A program made the position numbers and the translations under genes. The notes under the pieces are model-generated. The model worked only from the letters and a program-made list of their open reading frames with translations, did not search any database and had not been told where the DNA came from. DNA of 64,000 nt from an uncultured Flavobacteriales bacterium (lineage in GTDB: Bacteria > Bacteroidota > Bacteroidia > Flavobacteriales > Crocinitomicaceae): contig CAMLHZ010000011.1 in assembly GCA_946480085.1 (NCBI GenBank), forward strand, positions 62,001 through 126,000. Reading direction: 5' to 3'. Positions within the stretch are counted from its first letter, which is position 1; each line of letters opens with the position of its first letter. Positions 34,669-42,963 of this stretch are shown in pieces.

Positions 34669-36150
34669 TTATCGATAACCAATGCTCATTTTTAAGATGT
34701 AGTCAACGTATTCTGTTTCGAGTTTTCCAATTTCCAAATAACCGTTATTTGTACTGATTTCTATCTCTGTTTTCGTGACACCTTTTGGTCCAGTATAATA
34801 GCTGTAGATTCGGAAATCTTTGCCTTTGTGTTCAAAATATTGCGTGCGTTTGTAGGGTCTGTATTTGGCAGTAAGTTGTTGTTTTACTTCATGAGGGTAA
34901 ACCGTGTCTACATAGAGAAGATACTGCTCTTGATATTCCCGTTTCACTCCGTGTTTGTAAGGAATATCCGTGTACACCAGTTTTAATTTCTCCTTTGGTG
35001 AATCGGAATAGTAAACCAGCGTTTTATTCCATTCACTCTTTTTAAACGATTCGCGAAACTCAATGATGGAAGAACTGTATTGTTCACACGATCCAAAACC
35101 AGAAATGTAGTATTTCATGGTTTCATAATAGTTCAGTTCTCTGTTGCTGTAATTAATTAAACTGCACGGAAGTTTCCAGTTGTCAACATTGCTTGATTCA
35201 TAGAAATTTCTATGAGTGGTAATGCATTGACCACGTAGATTCGCTATCTGCAGTTGTGGGAAGTCGTCATAGTTGTTTTTAAAGCGATCACTTTTTGTGT
35301 AGAAGGTTCTTACTCCATCTCTATCGAGCATGAAGGAATTGGCATAATACGAAGTGTCTCGCGCCTTTCCTTTTGGAATGTCACCATCATAATCATATTC
35401 GGATCGCTGAACAAAGACAGTTTGAACAGAATCGTTTAATTGTACTACCGACCAATAGTTATAATTTGGATTCCAGAAATCACCTGTGAATGGATATTCT
35501 CGTATGAAAACGGGTTCTTCATTTTTGAATTTAACCGTTTGTTCAATGCGGAAATCCAATACTTGTGTGCCTTTTAGCCCTGGAATTGTGATGCTTTGCT
35601 GCAACGCCATCCATGTTTTTCCCGATGCATCAATAAAATAGTTCATAAGACTATACTTACATTCTTTCAATACTTTACTAACTTGTTCTGCATGAGCTCT
35701 AAGATTTGCATCCCGTGAAAGATCAATCTTAAATTGCTCAGAATAATCCTCTTTAATTAGTTCATTGAGTTGTTCACGAAAACCCAGATCGATATCGAAT
35801 GAATCTTTGTCTGGAGCTGTGAAATCAATTTCCATGGTTTTGATGCAGAGCGAGTCCAGATTTCCTAATTCATCGAACAAGTATTCATAAACATTCATTT
35901 TTACCTCGAATTCTGGCACTCGATTGGGCTCAGGATAATCGACATAAGTTAGCTCGTTGTTCTTGGCTAAATAATAACCGCTTGAGTAGATAAGATGCTC
36001 TGAAGGCAAAGTATGAAAGGTTAGCGAAGAAATGTTGTTTTCACTGATCCATGCTTTGAATGCAGGATTTTTGAAATACGAGGGAATGAGTTGCGAATTA
36101 CCAAGAAAGGGTAGGATGATGAATAAAGCGATGGGGAACAATCGGCACAT
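34669..36150 (-). CDS. Exported protein of unknown function
   Basis: A 493-aa protein with a signal peptide (LFPIALFIILPFLGNSQ). The mature part is beta-rich, with many Tyr/Asp/Asn residues and several recurring YxYDxxG-like segments (YEYLFDELGNLDSL, YDYDGDIPKGK) reminiscent of RHS/MORN-like antiparallel sheets, but no clear family assignment. Transcribed away from the DUF2130 gene. Confidence 0.8.
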   Translation of the reverse strand: MCRLFPIALFIILPFLGNSQLIPSYFKNPAFKAWISENNISSLTFHTLPSEHLIYSSGYYLAKNNELTYVDYPEPNRVPEFEVKMNVYEYLFDELGNLDSLCIKTMEIDFTAPDKDSFDIDLGFREQLNELIKEDYSEQFKIDLSRDANLRAHAEQVSKVLKECKYSLMNYFIDASGKTWMALQQSITIPGLKGTQVLDFRIEQTVKFKNEEPVFIREYPFTGDFWNPNYNYWSVVQLNDSVQTVFVQRSEYDYDGDIPKGKARDTSYYANSFMLDRDGVRTFYTKSDRFKNNYDDFPQLQIANLRGQCITTHRNFYESSNVDNWKLPCSLINYSNRELNYYETMKYYISGFGSCEQYSSSIIEFRESFKKSEWNKTLVYYSDSPKEKLKLVYTDIPYKHGVKREYQEQYLLYVDTVYPHEVKQQLTAKYRPYKRTQYFEHKGKDFRIYSYYTGPKGVTKTEIEISTNNGYLEIGKLETEYVDYILKMSIGYR

Positions 36151-36281
36151 AAACAGGAGTTGGTATTCTGAACGAAGCAATAATACCGAATTCCAGAATG
36201 GTTACAAAGACGAATAAGCTTTATTTTGAACTTAAAGTTGAGAAAATAAACAATCACAGCGCTAAAATAAAGACCATTTGG

Positions 36282-36289
36282 TACATTTG
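36282..36289 (+). promoter_or_regulatory. Possible -7 promoter box TACATTTG
   Basis: Fits TAnnTTTG, 46 bases before the ATG of the DUF2130 gene. No TTG at 19-21 bases upstream. Confidence 0.4.
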
Positions 36290-36334
36290 ATGAATGAACG
36301 CCAGCAGTGTTCGATACATCAAAACCATTTTCAA

Positions 36335-37660
36335 ATGAACGAAATCATATGCCCCAATTGCAAAAAAGCCTTTAAAGTAGATGAGGCTGGTTTTGCTGAT
36401 TTATTGAAGCAGGTTAGAGACCATCAGTTTGAAGAGGAACTGCAAAATCGTCTGAATCTTGCAGAAAAGGAAAAAGAGAATGCCGTAAAATTAGCTGAAG
36501 CAAATCTTAAGAATTCATTAAGCAACGAGCTGGCAAACAAGGACAGGGAGCTTTTGGAATTACGTGCTAAAAGCGAACGGGAAGCTTCCGAAATTCGAGC
36601 GAAAAGTGAACGTGAAATGTCTGATCTTTTAGCTAAGAAATCAGCTGAAATTGCTGAAATGAAAGCGAAGATTGATGCAGCCGAACTCGAGAAAAAACTT
36701 TCAGTTACAGAGGCCGTTCAAAAGATCGAAAAGCAACGCGACGAGGCCGTAAACGAACTGAGAACGAAAGAAACTGAAAAGCAATTATTGGAAAAATCGT
36801 TGAGTGAGAAGTTTTCAGCTGAGTTGAGAACGAAAGACGATATCATCAAATTAAAGGACGAGGAAATTGCTCTTCGAAAAGATATGAAACTGAAACTCTC
36901 CACTAAAATGGTAGGAGAGACGCTCGAGCAGCATTGTGAAACGGAGTTCAATAAATTGAGAGCAACGGCTTTTCAAACGGCTTATTTTGAGAAAGACAAC
37001 GATTCCAGATCAGGAAGTAAAGGTGATTATATTTACCGTGAAACCGACGAAACAGGAAATGAGATCATCTCCATTATGTTCGAAATGAAAAATGAAGGGG
37101 ATGAAACCGCTACAAAAAAGCGCAACGAAGATTTCTTCAAAGAGTTGGATAAAGATCGAACAGAAAAGAAATGCGAATACGCTGTAATGGTTTCACTGCT
37201 GGAAGCTGAAAACGAGTTTTACAATACCGGAATAGTTGATGTTTCGCACAGATATCCGAAAATGTACGTTGTTCGACCTCAATTCTTCATTCCAATTATT
37301 ACGCTTCTTCGTAACGCTTCCATGAACTCAATGAAATACAAAGCTGAATTGGCTTTAATGAGAAATCAGAACATTGATATTACCAATTTTGAAGAGAATA
37401 TTAACGCTTTCAAAGAAGGGTTTGCTAAAAATTACGATTTGGCTAGCAGAAAATTTATGACGGCTATTGAAGAAATAGATAAAACAATTTCGCATTTGGA
37501 AAAGACAAAAGCAGCTTTGTTATCTTCAGAGAATAACCTTCGTTTGGCAAATAATAAAGCCGATGATCTAACTATTAAGAAATTGACACGTGGAAACCCC
37601 ACAATGACGAAGAAGTTTGAGGATCTGAAGAAGAATCTTGGTGACTCAACAGAAGAATAA
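36335..37660 (+). CDS. DUF2130 protein, putative PD-(D/E)xK nuclease with coiled coil
   Basis: A 441-aa protein. The N-terminus is a short zinc-ribbon-like CPNCKKAF (about 6-13). A long coiled coil follows (about 30-200, rich in E/K/A with repeats such as [19 protein letters not shown]). The DUF2130 domain then contains GDYIY...[11 protein letters not shown], where Asp and the E-x-K fit the PD-(D/E)xK nuclease motif. The C-terminal 90 residues are again helical. Role unknown; DUF2130 is often considered a restriction-endonuclease-like fold. The internal ATG at 36335 starts the ribbon; an earlier in-frame ATG (36290) is less likely. Confidence 0.85.
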   Translation: MNEIICPNCKKAFKVDEAGFADLLKQVRDHQFEEELQNRLNLAEKEKENAVKLAEANLKNSLSNELANKDRELLELRAKSEREASEIRAKSEREMSDLLAKKSAEIAEMKAKIDAAELEKKLSVTEAVQKIEKQRDEAVNELRTKETEKQLLEKSLSEKFSAELRTKDDIIKLKDEEIALRKDMKLKLSTKMVGETLEQHCETEFNKLRATAFQTAYFEKDNDSRSGSKGDYIYRETDETGNEIISIMFEMKNEGDETATKKRNEDFFKELDKDRTEKKCEYAVMVSLLEAENEFYNTGIVDVSHRYPKMYVVRPQFFIPIITLLRNASMNSMKYKAELALMRNQNIDITNFEENINAFKEGFAKNYDLASRKFMTAIEEIDKTISHLEKTKAALLSSENNLRLANNKADDLTIKKLTRGNPTMTKKFEDLKKNLGDSTEE

Positions 37661-37672
37661 CTTTCCATAAAA

Positions 37673-37743
37673 AAAACGCAAAGAGAAAAAGACCGAAAAG
37701 TTGGTGAGTTTTAATCTTTGCGCTCTTCTTTCTTTGCGGTTTT
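37673..37743 (+). terminator. Terminator-like inverted repeat after the DUF2130 gene
   Basis: AAAACGCAAAGA (37673-37684) pairs with TCTTTGCGGTTTT (37731-37743) with one bulge; a further TCTTTGCG copy lies at 37715-37722, so two alternative hairpins are possible. Confidence 0.55.
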
Positions 37744-37765
37744 ATTTATCAAGATATTTTGTGTT

Positions 37766-37776
37766 TGATAGTATCA
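37766..37776. promoter_or_regulatory. Operator-like palindrome TGATAGTATCA, site 1 of 3
   Basis: Perfect 11-bp palindrome around a central base, 19 bases upstream of the -7 box of the fic gene. The same sequence with another central base occurs at 37801 and 37814. Confidence 0.7.
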
Positions 37777-37794
37777 TTTGATGTTATATTGTTT

Positions 37795-37802
37795 TATCTT
37801 TG
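37795..37802 (+). promoter_or_regulatory. -7 promoter box of the fic gene
   Basis: TATCTTTG fits TAnnTTTG. Its last two bases overlap operator site 2; the ATG at 37824 is 22 bases downstream. Confidence 0.65.
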
Positions 37803-37811
37803 ATACTATCA
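37801..37811. promoter_or_regulatory. Operator-like palindrome TGATACTATCA, site 2 of 3
   Basis: Covers the end of the -7 box and the expected transcription start of the fic gene. Centre-to-centre distance to site 1 is 35 bp, to site 3 is 13 bp. Confidence 0.7.
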
Positions 37812-37813
37812 AA

Positions 37814-37824
37814 TGATATTATCA
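37814..37824. promoter_or_regulatory. Operator-like palindrome TGATATTATCA, site 3 of 3
   Basis: Ends on the first base of the fic start codon. Third copy of TGATANTATCA within 59 bases. Confidence 0.7.
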
Positions 37825-38777
37825 TGAAGCCTCCGTATGAGATTACGTCTGAAATTTTACAGCTCATTAGTTCTATTTCGCAATTGATTGGAGAGGTCAA
37901 TGCGAATCTGTTAAATAAACAAAGTCCTCAGCTTCGAAAACAAAATAGAATCAAAACCATTCAGTCTTCTCTGGCAATTGAAGGAAATACATTGACTACG
38001 GAACAGATAACAGCCGTGATAGAGAACAAGAAAGTTCTTGGACCAGAAAAGGATATAAAAGAAGTAATTAACGCGATTGACGTTTACGAAAAGTTGTCTC
38101 AATTGAATCCTGAAAGCTCAGTCGATTTTTTGAAAGCACATGGATGGCTTATGAAAGGGTTAATTTCTCCAGCCGGAAAATACAGAACAAAAGGAGTAGG
38201 GATTGTACAGGGCGAAAATGTTCAACATATTGCTCCGTCTCATGAATTGGTTCCTGGATTAATGAACGATTTGTTTAAATATGTTTCAGATAAATCTGAG
38301 TTGACATTGATTAAAAGTTGCGTATTTCACTATGAAATGGAGTTTATTCACCCGTTTTTAGATGGAAACGGTAGAATGGGAAGATTGTGGCAAACGCTGA
38401 TTCTGAAAACCGAGTTTCCTATATTTGAATTTCTCCCTTTTGAAACATTGATTCACCAAAGTCAAAGTGAATATTATCAAGCTTTATCTGAAAGTGACAA
38501 AATTGGAAAGTCAACTCCGTTTATTGAATATATGCTTGGTGTTATTTATACATCGCTTTCAGAACTTGTTCAGGTAAACCGACAAGTGGTGAAAGATTAC
38601 GATAGAATTGCTGAATTTATCAATTCTGGAATTAAGGAATTCACGCGTTTAGATTACATGAATCGCTTTAAGACAATCTCATCGGCAACAGCCAGTCGCG
38701 ATTTAAAGAAAGCGCTAGAAGCTGGGCTAATACGATCCACTGGTAAATTGAACCAAACGAAATATTTGATCAATTAA
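37824..38777 (+). CDS. Fic family protein (AMPylase) with C-terminal winged helix
   Basis: A 317-aa protein predicted to transfer AMP (or another nucleotide moiety) from a nucleotide to a target protein. The Fic motif HPFLDGNGRMGR at 176-187 is intact (catalytic His176, anion-binding GNGR). The autoinhibitory motif SxxxE(G/N) is present N-terminal to it (S49-LAI-E53-G54), a class II arrangement, so activity is probably restrained until relieved. The last 60 residues (EFTRLDYMNRFKTISSATAS then RDLKKALEAGLI) form a winged helix-turn-helix. Three TGATANTATCA palindromes around the promoter suggest DNA-binding autoregulation. ATG 37824 was chosen over a TTG at 37800. Confidence 0.93.
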   Translation: MKPPYEITSEILQLISSISQLIGEVNANLLNKQSPQLRKQNRIKTIQSSLAIEGNTLTTEQITAVIENKKVLGPEKDIKEVINAIDVYEKLSQLNPESSVDFLKAHGWLMKGLISPAGKYRTKGVGIVQGENVQHIAPSHELVPGLMNDLFKYVSDKSELTLIKSCVFHYEMEFIHPFLDGNGRMGRLWQTLILKTEFPIFEFLPFETLIHQSQSEYYQALSESDKIGKSTPFIEYMLGVIYTSLSELVQVNRQVVKDYDRIAEFINSGIKEFTRLDYMNRFKTISSATASRDLKKALEAGLIRSTGKLNQTKYLIN

Positions 38778-38817
38778 TCACCTACTTTTCTGTACCAAAA
38801 CACCTTTTTTGAGTTAC

Positions 38818-40653
38818 ATGAAAATGAAATTGGCCTTCAAAATTTCGTTTATACTACTTATCTGTAACAGCATTACGTTGTTTGGTCAAACTGATTACGG
38901 TTTAACCCTGGCAAAACCTGGTTCCGATAAAGAATTCGAATCATACACCACCCACTTAATGGTACTGGGAAATTCATACGTTATTGAGGGAGATAAGATT
39001 GTTCTTAAGTATCATGACATTCAGTTGCTGAAAACCATTTTAAAGGATTCCAACGACGGATTAGCGGTGGATATTATCAGGAAAAGTCAATTTGCCTGTG
39101 GGACGGAAAATACGTTGTCAGCATCTAAATTGTATGATGGCTTTTTACTGAAGCCAGTTTATCGCGACGAATTATTCGCGGGTAACACTGCAAAAGGCAA
39201 TTATCGTTTTATAGGAAACATTGGTACAATTCCAAAAGAACTTCTGGGTGAAGAACTGGTGTTTTCCATCCTTTTCATCAATAATGGAAAAGTAAGTAAA
39301 TACCTCATACCTGCGCTTTTCATTTCACGTGATTATCCCATTCAACCATTGCCTTTTCGTTTCTCGAATACGGATACGGTAAAGTTAAGAGAGAATGGAG
39401 TTTACACCTCCGAAGTGGTGAAATACAACTTTAATACATCCAAAATTATTCCGCTGAAGAATCCATTCCTAAAAGGAGAGGGTCAGATCCATTCCATTGA
39501 AATTTCTGCGTTTAGTTCAATCGATGGTGAAGAGCAGAACAATCATTTTTTAGATTCCTCCCGCGCGGAATACATTTCGCAGGACCTTCAAAAACGATTG
39601 AAAGCCGATCGAACAATAGTTTCAAAACAACATGGTGAAAACTGGAACTTAGCAAATTACCAGTTTCGTTATTTTGATAGAGATTCTTTATTGATCATAA
39701 ACAGGAATGAACTAAGAAAACTGGTCAATGATGATAAATTGAAAGATCTTCCAATCGATTCTTTGTTGAAAGAACAACGTGTGTGTGAAGCTCGCATTTA
39801 CTATTCAGGTTTTTATCTGAAGACTGCAGATTCATCTGAGATTTTAAGCGGAAATCTAATTCACGCAGTTGCGACCAAGAATACTTCTTTGTTCAATAAA
39901 GCAGCAGTTGGAATTTACCAGTTGAAAAAGATTGATCCGGTTATTTACGACAAAGCTGTTTTCAATTTCGCTTTTGAAAATGCAAATATTGTTGCAGCAT
40001 ATTGTGCATTGCTATCGAAGGATATTTCAAAAAATCAACAGCAAATCACGCGTTTTCTATTAGAATGGTCGTCAAAATATAGCAGTCTTTCAATAGAAGC
40101 TCAGGAAAATCTGGTGAATTTATATTGCTTGTTGAACAGCAGTTTACTGAAAGAATGGGATGTTGCTTCATCAAAAATGGCACATGTTATCCGACCCGAA
40201 TTGTTCTCCAAATCGGTGAAAACGATTTCGAATAAAGAGCTTTTATTGAACCTGAATTTGACTTACATTAAATATTATGGTCAGATCAACGACACGAAGA
40301 ATGTACAAGTTTCTTTCAATTATGTCGTTAAGCATTTTTCTTCAATTCTACTCAAAGTAGAAAGTGCAGTTCAACTGGCTGCGTTTTACAATTCCTGGGG
40401 AGCATTTCAACAAGCTACGAACTTATTGGAAACCTATCTGGTTGTAGATTTATTGAATGAAGAAGGTGTTTTTCTTTATGCTGAGAATCAACTGCTGCTT
40501 CAACCTACAGGATTGGAAAAAGTAGATTTATACAGCTTGCAATTAGCCCTCAAGATGAACAAGACTCGCTGGTGCAAATGGATGTCTGATTACACCCAAA
40601 ATTTACGGAATCCCGAAATCAAGAAAATGTATTGTGCAAGTTGTGGCGAATAG
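38818..40653 (+). CDS. Exported protein with an OmpA-like segment
   Basis: A 611-aa protein, signal peptide (FKISFILLICNSITLFGQ). Around residues 215-260 the pattern HSIEISAFSSIDGEEQNNHF then SSRAEYISQDLQ resembles the OmpA_C peptidoglycan-binding motif (I-G-xxS-xDG...N..LS..RA), though divergent. The C-terminal half is helical (TPR-like spacing, NKELLLNLNLTYIKYYGQ; AAFYNSWGAFQQATNLLETY) and ends with CASCGE, two Cys near the terminus. No name can be given. It stands 33 bases before the ion-channel gene. Confidence 0.75.
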   Translation: MKMKLAFKISFILLICNSITLFGQTDYGLTLAKPGSDKEFESYTTHLMVLGNSYVIEGDKIVLKYHDIQLLKTILKDSNDGLAVDIIRKSQFACGTENTLSASKLYDGFLLKPVYRDELFAGNTAKGNYRFIGNIGTIPKELLGEELVFSILFINNGKVSKYLIPALFISRDYPIQPLPFRFSNTDTVKLRENGVYTSEVVKYNFNTSKIIPLKNPFLKGEGQIHSIEISAFSSIDGEEQNNHFLDSSRAEYISQDLQKRLKADRTIVSKQHGENWNLANYQFRYFDRDSLLIINRNELRKLVNDDKLKDLPIDSLLKEQRVCEARIYYSGFYLKTADSSEILSGNLIHAVATKNTSLFNKAAVGIYQLKKIDPVIYDKAVFNFAFENANIVAAYCALLSKDISKNQQQITRFLLEWSSKYSSLSIEAQENLVNLYCLLNSSLLKEWDVASSKMAHVIRPELFSKSVKTISNKELLLNLNLTYIKYYGQINDTKNVQVSFNYVVKHFSSILLKVESAVQLAAFYNSWGAFQQATNLLETYLVVDLLNEEGVFLYAENQLLLQPTGLEKVDLYSLQLALKMNKTRWCKWMSDYTQNLRNPEIKKMYCASCGE

Positions 40654-40672
40654 TGAATGAATAAATTATCAC

Positions 40673-40680
40673 TATTTTCG
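40673..40680 (+). promoter_or_regulatory. -7-like box TATTTTCG before the channel gene
   Basis: One deviation from TAnnTTTG; it ends 5 bases before the ATG at 40686. Confidence 0.35.
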
Positions 40681-40685
40681 ACTCG

Positions 40686-41357
40686 ATGGATTCAAAAATT
40701 TCCTCTTTCTTCAATCGTTTCAAATACGAACTGTTGCTGTTTGGTTTACTTCAGCATTTGTTCATAGGAATATTTCTGACCAGTAACCAAGTTTATGAAG
40801 CTGTCGTTTGGCCAATCAACATGGTAATCCTTGGGATTTCGCTCTTTGGTATTTTCAGCGGAAAAGAAAGATGGAAGAAGAACTTTCGGAATATTCTTGT
40901 TTTACCAGTGATTGTTTTGCCCATTATTTTGCATTTGGTTGGACAAACCAAGTTCTTCATGGAATGGATCAGTATTGTTTACGTTCTGTTTTTTGCCTTT
41001 ATCTTTTATGAATTGATCCGGTTTATGATTCGTCCGGGGTATATCAATGCCGACATCATTTCTGCAGCGGTTTGTGGTTACCTGTTGATGGTCGAGATCA
41101 GCGTTTTCTTATTGCAGGTCTTGTTTTACCACAATACAAGTGTTTTCAAAGGAATAGATGCTTCAAGTAATGCTTCCGTTTATATGGATCTGGTGTATTT
41201 CTGTTCTGTCACATTTACGAGTATTGGGTTTGGAGATATTGTTCCTACAGCCCATTCCACCAAATTGATAACGGCATTTTTAGGTATTGTCGGGCAATTG
41301 TATACGGTGGTACTTGTCGGAATTTTACTCTCTAAATTCACTACGAAAAGAAGTTGA
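40686..41357 (+). CDS. Potassium-channel family protein
   Basis: A 223-aa membrane protein with about six hydrophobic segments. Between the last two lies the pore loop with selectivity filter TSIGFGD (context SVTFTSIGFGDIVPTA), as in prokaryotic ion channels; GFG instead of GYG is a permitted variant. The last helix ITAFLGIVGQLYTVVLVGIL forms the inner gate. It lacks RCK or cyclic-nucleotide domains. Its stop is one base from the end of the convergent gene at 41359. Confidence 0.9.
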   Translation: MDSKISSFFNRFKYELLLFGLLQHLFIGIFLTSNQVYEAVVWPINMVILGISLFGIFSGKERWKKNFRNILVLPVIVLPIILHLVGQTKFFMEWISIVYVLFFAFIFYELIRFMIRPGYINADIISAAVCGYLLMVEISVFLLQVLFYHNTSVFKGIDASSNASVYMDLVYFCSVTFTSIGFGDIVPTAHSTKLITAFLGIVGQLYTVVLVGILLSKFTTKRS

Positions 41358-41358
41358 A

Positions 41359-42138
41359 TTACCTGCCCAGATAATATTTAGAAGGATAAAAATCTCGAAT
41401 GCCCCTATTTATTGAGCTATTGAAAAAAGGACTTACATCAATATGGCCATCGGTGTATTTGGAGAGCTTCAAACTGGTAAGTTGACCAACATATTCGGAT
41501 GAATTACCACTTACCAAAGTTTGAACATATTTCCCGAAAATCTCTATGTCTTTTGAATTTACCAATTCGTAAACTACGGTTTTTGAACAGTGTTCTGTTC
41601 CTAATACACCAGCTCTTTTCATACAATCCGAGTTGATAAGTATGCTCACTACTTGAGCACTGACAATTCCAGTTGTCGTTATTGATGTAATTTCATCTGA
41701 AGAAATCACCGGAATAGCGGAGGGGAAGAATGGATTGTAAGTTGAAGGTCTTGGTCGACGAATTATGGCTGAATAAATGGATTCCTCAGTGAGCGGATTT
41801 GTGGTAACCTCAAAATCGTAAACTGTTTTTCTTCCCGACATGATCTCCAGAATTTCCCTTTCATCAAGGAAAATATTGACACTGGCATCATGATTCAATT
41901 GAAACAAGGGGAACACATTGTCGGTTTGTAAGTACTTTAATTCTTTGCGATGTACATAAGAATAAGATGTTGGAAGTTGCAAGTATTGCCAGTAGCTTAG
42001 CACTGGAATATTCATGCTGATACGATGGGTAGTTGCACTTCTTAAGGGAATCCCAATCCCAAATAATTTTGAATCACTATTCTTTCCAAAGGAAAAAACG
42101 GATACAACTATGAAAAGAAAGAGTAGGCGATGTTTCAT
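41359..42138 (-). CDS. Exported protein of unknown function
   Basis: A 259-aa protein with a signal peptide (LLFLFIVVSVFSFGKN) and a mature part rich in Ser/Thr/Tyr with a Pro-rich centre (RRPRPSTYNPFFPSAIPVIS). Two Cys (SDCMKRAGVLGTEHC) could form a disulfide. No family assigned. It is transcribed divergently from the riboswitch and thioesterase gene. Confidence 0.75.
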   Translation of the reverse strand: MKHRLLFLFIVVSVFSFGKNSDSKLFGIGIPLRSATTHRISMNIPVLSYWQYLQLPTSYSYVHRKELKYLQTDNVFPLFQLNHDASVNIFLDEREILEIMSGRKTVYDFEVTTNPLTEESIYSAIIRRPRPSTYNPFFPSAIPVISSDEITSITTTGIVSAQVVSILINSDCMKRAGVLGTEHCSKTVVYELVNSKDIEIFGKYVQTLVSGNSSEYVGQLTSLKLSKYTDGHIDVSPFFNSSINRGIRDFYPSKYYLGR

Positions 42139-42204
42139 GCATGCGATAACGGATTTTTCTTTTAAAAATTGCCAACCGAAAGCTTATTTGTTTCTTTGTA
42201 TCAG

Positions 42205-42326
42205 TTTTAGCAGGGGAATGGAGTGAAAGTCTTCAACTGTCGCGCAACTGTGATCCCAACCTCTAGGTGTTGGGGAGTCAGATTACCTGCAATCCATGTA
42301 CTAATGCTTTCGCGAATTGAAGCAGT
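42205..42326 (+). ncRNA. Cobalamin riboswitch
   Basis: The aptamer matches the cobalamin consensus throughout. GCAGG (42210-42214) pairs with CCTGC (42286-42290). GGGA (42214-42217) pairs with TCCC (42254-42257), enclosing GAGTGAAAGTC and the conserved CGCAACTGTGA. The side hairpin CCCAAC/GTTGGG (42255-42260/42269-42274) follows, then the B12 box AGTCAGATTACCTGC (42276-42290). The 3' hairpin TGCTT/AAGCA (42305-42309/42320-42324) has CGCGA in its loop, complementary to TCGCG in the L5 loop (42240-42244): the L5-L13 kissing loop. The next gene is the acyl-CoA thioesterase at 42385. With cobalamin bound, such elements normally repress the downstream gene. Confidence 0.92.
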
Positions 42327-42384
42327 TAGATGAGAACTCTATTTTCGATCTTCTCCTTTCGTTCGCCAAAACAACTTTATTTTT

Positions 42385-42768
42385 ATGACAACAGAAGAGA
42401 GAATTGAAAAGGCTGAGACGCGCATTTTTAAAGCCGTTTTCCCAAACACAACCAATCATTACGACACGCTTTTTGGAGGTGCTGCCATGGAGATGATGGA
42501 TGAGGTTGCATTCATTGCTGCGACACGTTTTTCACGCCAGCGCATGGTAACGGTGAGCAGTGATCGAATTGATTTCAAGAAACCGATTCCTGCCGGTACA
42601 ATTGTAGAACTCGTTGGTAAAGTAGCGTATTTGGGGAAGACGAGTTTGAAAGTGAAGGTTGATATTTATGTAGAACAGATGTATTCTGAAGAAAGAGAAA
42701 AGGCCGTAAGTGGTGAGTTTACTTTTGTGGCGATCGATGAGCAGAAGAAACCAGTGAAGATTGTGTAA
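42385..42768 (+). CDS. Acyl-CoA thioesterase (YciA/ACOT hotdog family) under cobalamin riboswitch control
   Basis: A 127-aa hotdog-fold thioesterase that hydrolyses acyl-CoA to free acid and CoA. Family signatures are the N-terminal VFPNTTNHYDTLFGGAAMEM (hotdog helix preceded by N-x-x-GxxFGG-type turn, here DTLFGG), MDEVAFIAATRF, VTVSSDRIDFKKPIPAG and VELVGKVAYLGKTSLKV. It is the only gene between the riboswitch and a terminator at 42807, so cobalamin should control this gene alone. Thioesterases are not usual cobalamin-riboswitch targets. One reading is disposal of methylmalonyl-CoA or propionyl-CoA, which build up when B12-dependent mutase is idle (inference). Confidence 0.92.
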   Translation: MTTEERIEKAETRIFKAVFPNTTNHYDTLFGGAAMEMMDEVAFIAATRFSRQRMVTVSSDRIDFKKPIPAGTIVELVGKVAYLGKTSLKVKVDIYVEQMYSEEREKAVSGEFTFVAIDEQKKPVKIV

Positions 42769-42806
42769 TCAGGCGCTTTGGTGGTTTTCTGATTTCTTTA
42801 AACTCG

Positions 42807-42842
42807 AACACAATTTTATGTTTTTATGAAATTGTGTTTTTG
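42807..42842 (+). terminator. Intrinsic terminator of the thioesterase gene
   Basis: AACACAATTT (42807-42816) / AAATTGTGTT (42829-42838), a perfect 10-bp stem with a 12-nt loop, followed by TTT; 38 bases past the stop. Confidence 0.75.
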
Positions 42843-42911
42843 AAAATTGACATTCTGAAAACCGTTTTTTACCAAATATTCATCTGTAACCAAATACACA
42901 ACTTTCTTTTG

Positions 42912-42919
42912 TAGTTTTG
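42912..42919 (+). promoter_or_regulatory. -7 promoter box TAGTTTTG
   Basis: Fits TAnnTTTG and lies 44 bases before the ATG at 42964, so the downstream gene has its own promoter and is independent of the riboswitch. Confidence 0.5.
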
Positions 42920-42963
42920 ACGCCGATTTACCTTGAAAGGTCAATTGCAAATTAATCATCTTA

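Noticed and set aside
42139..42204. Riboswitch acting on the divergent gene at 41359
   Set aside because: The aptamer is oriented on the plus strand, so it is read with the thioesterase gene only.
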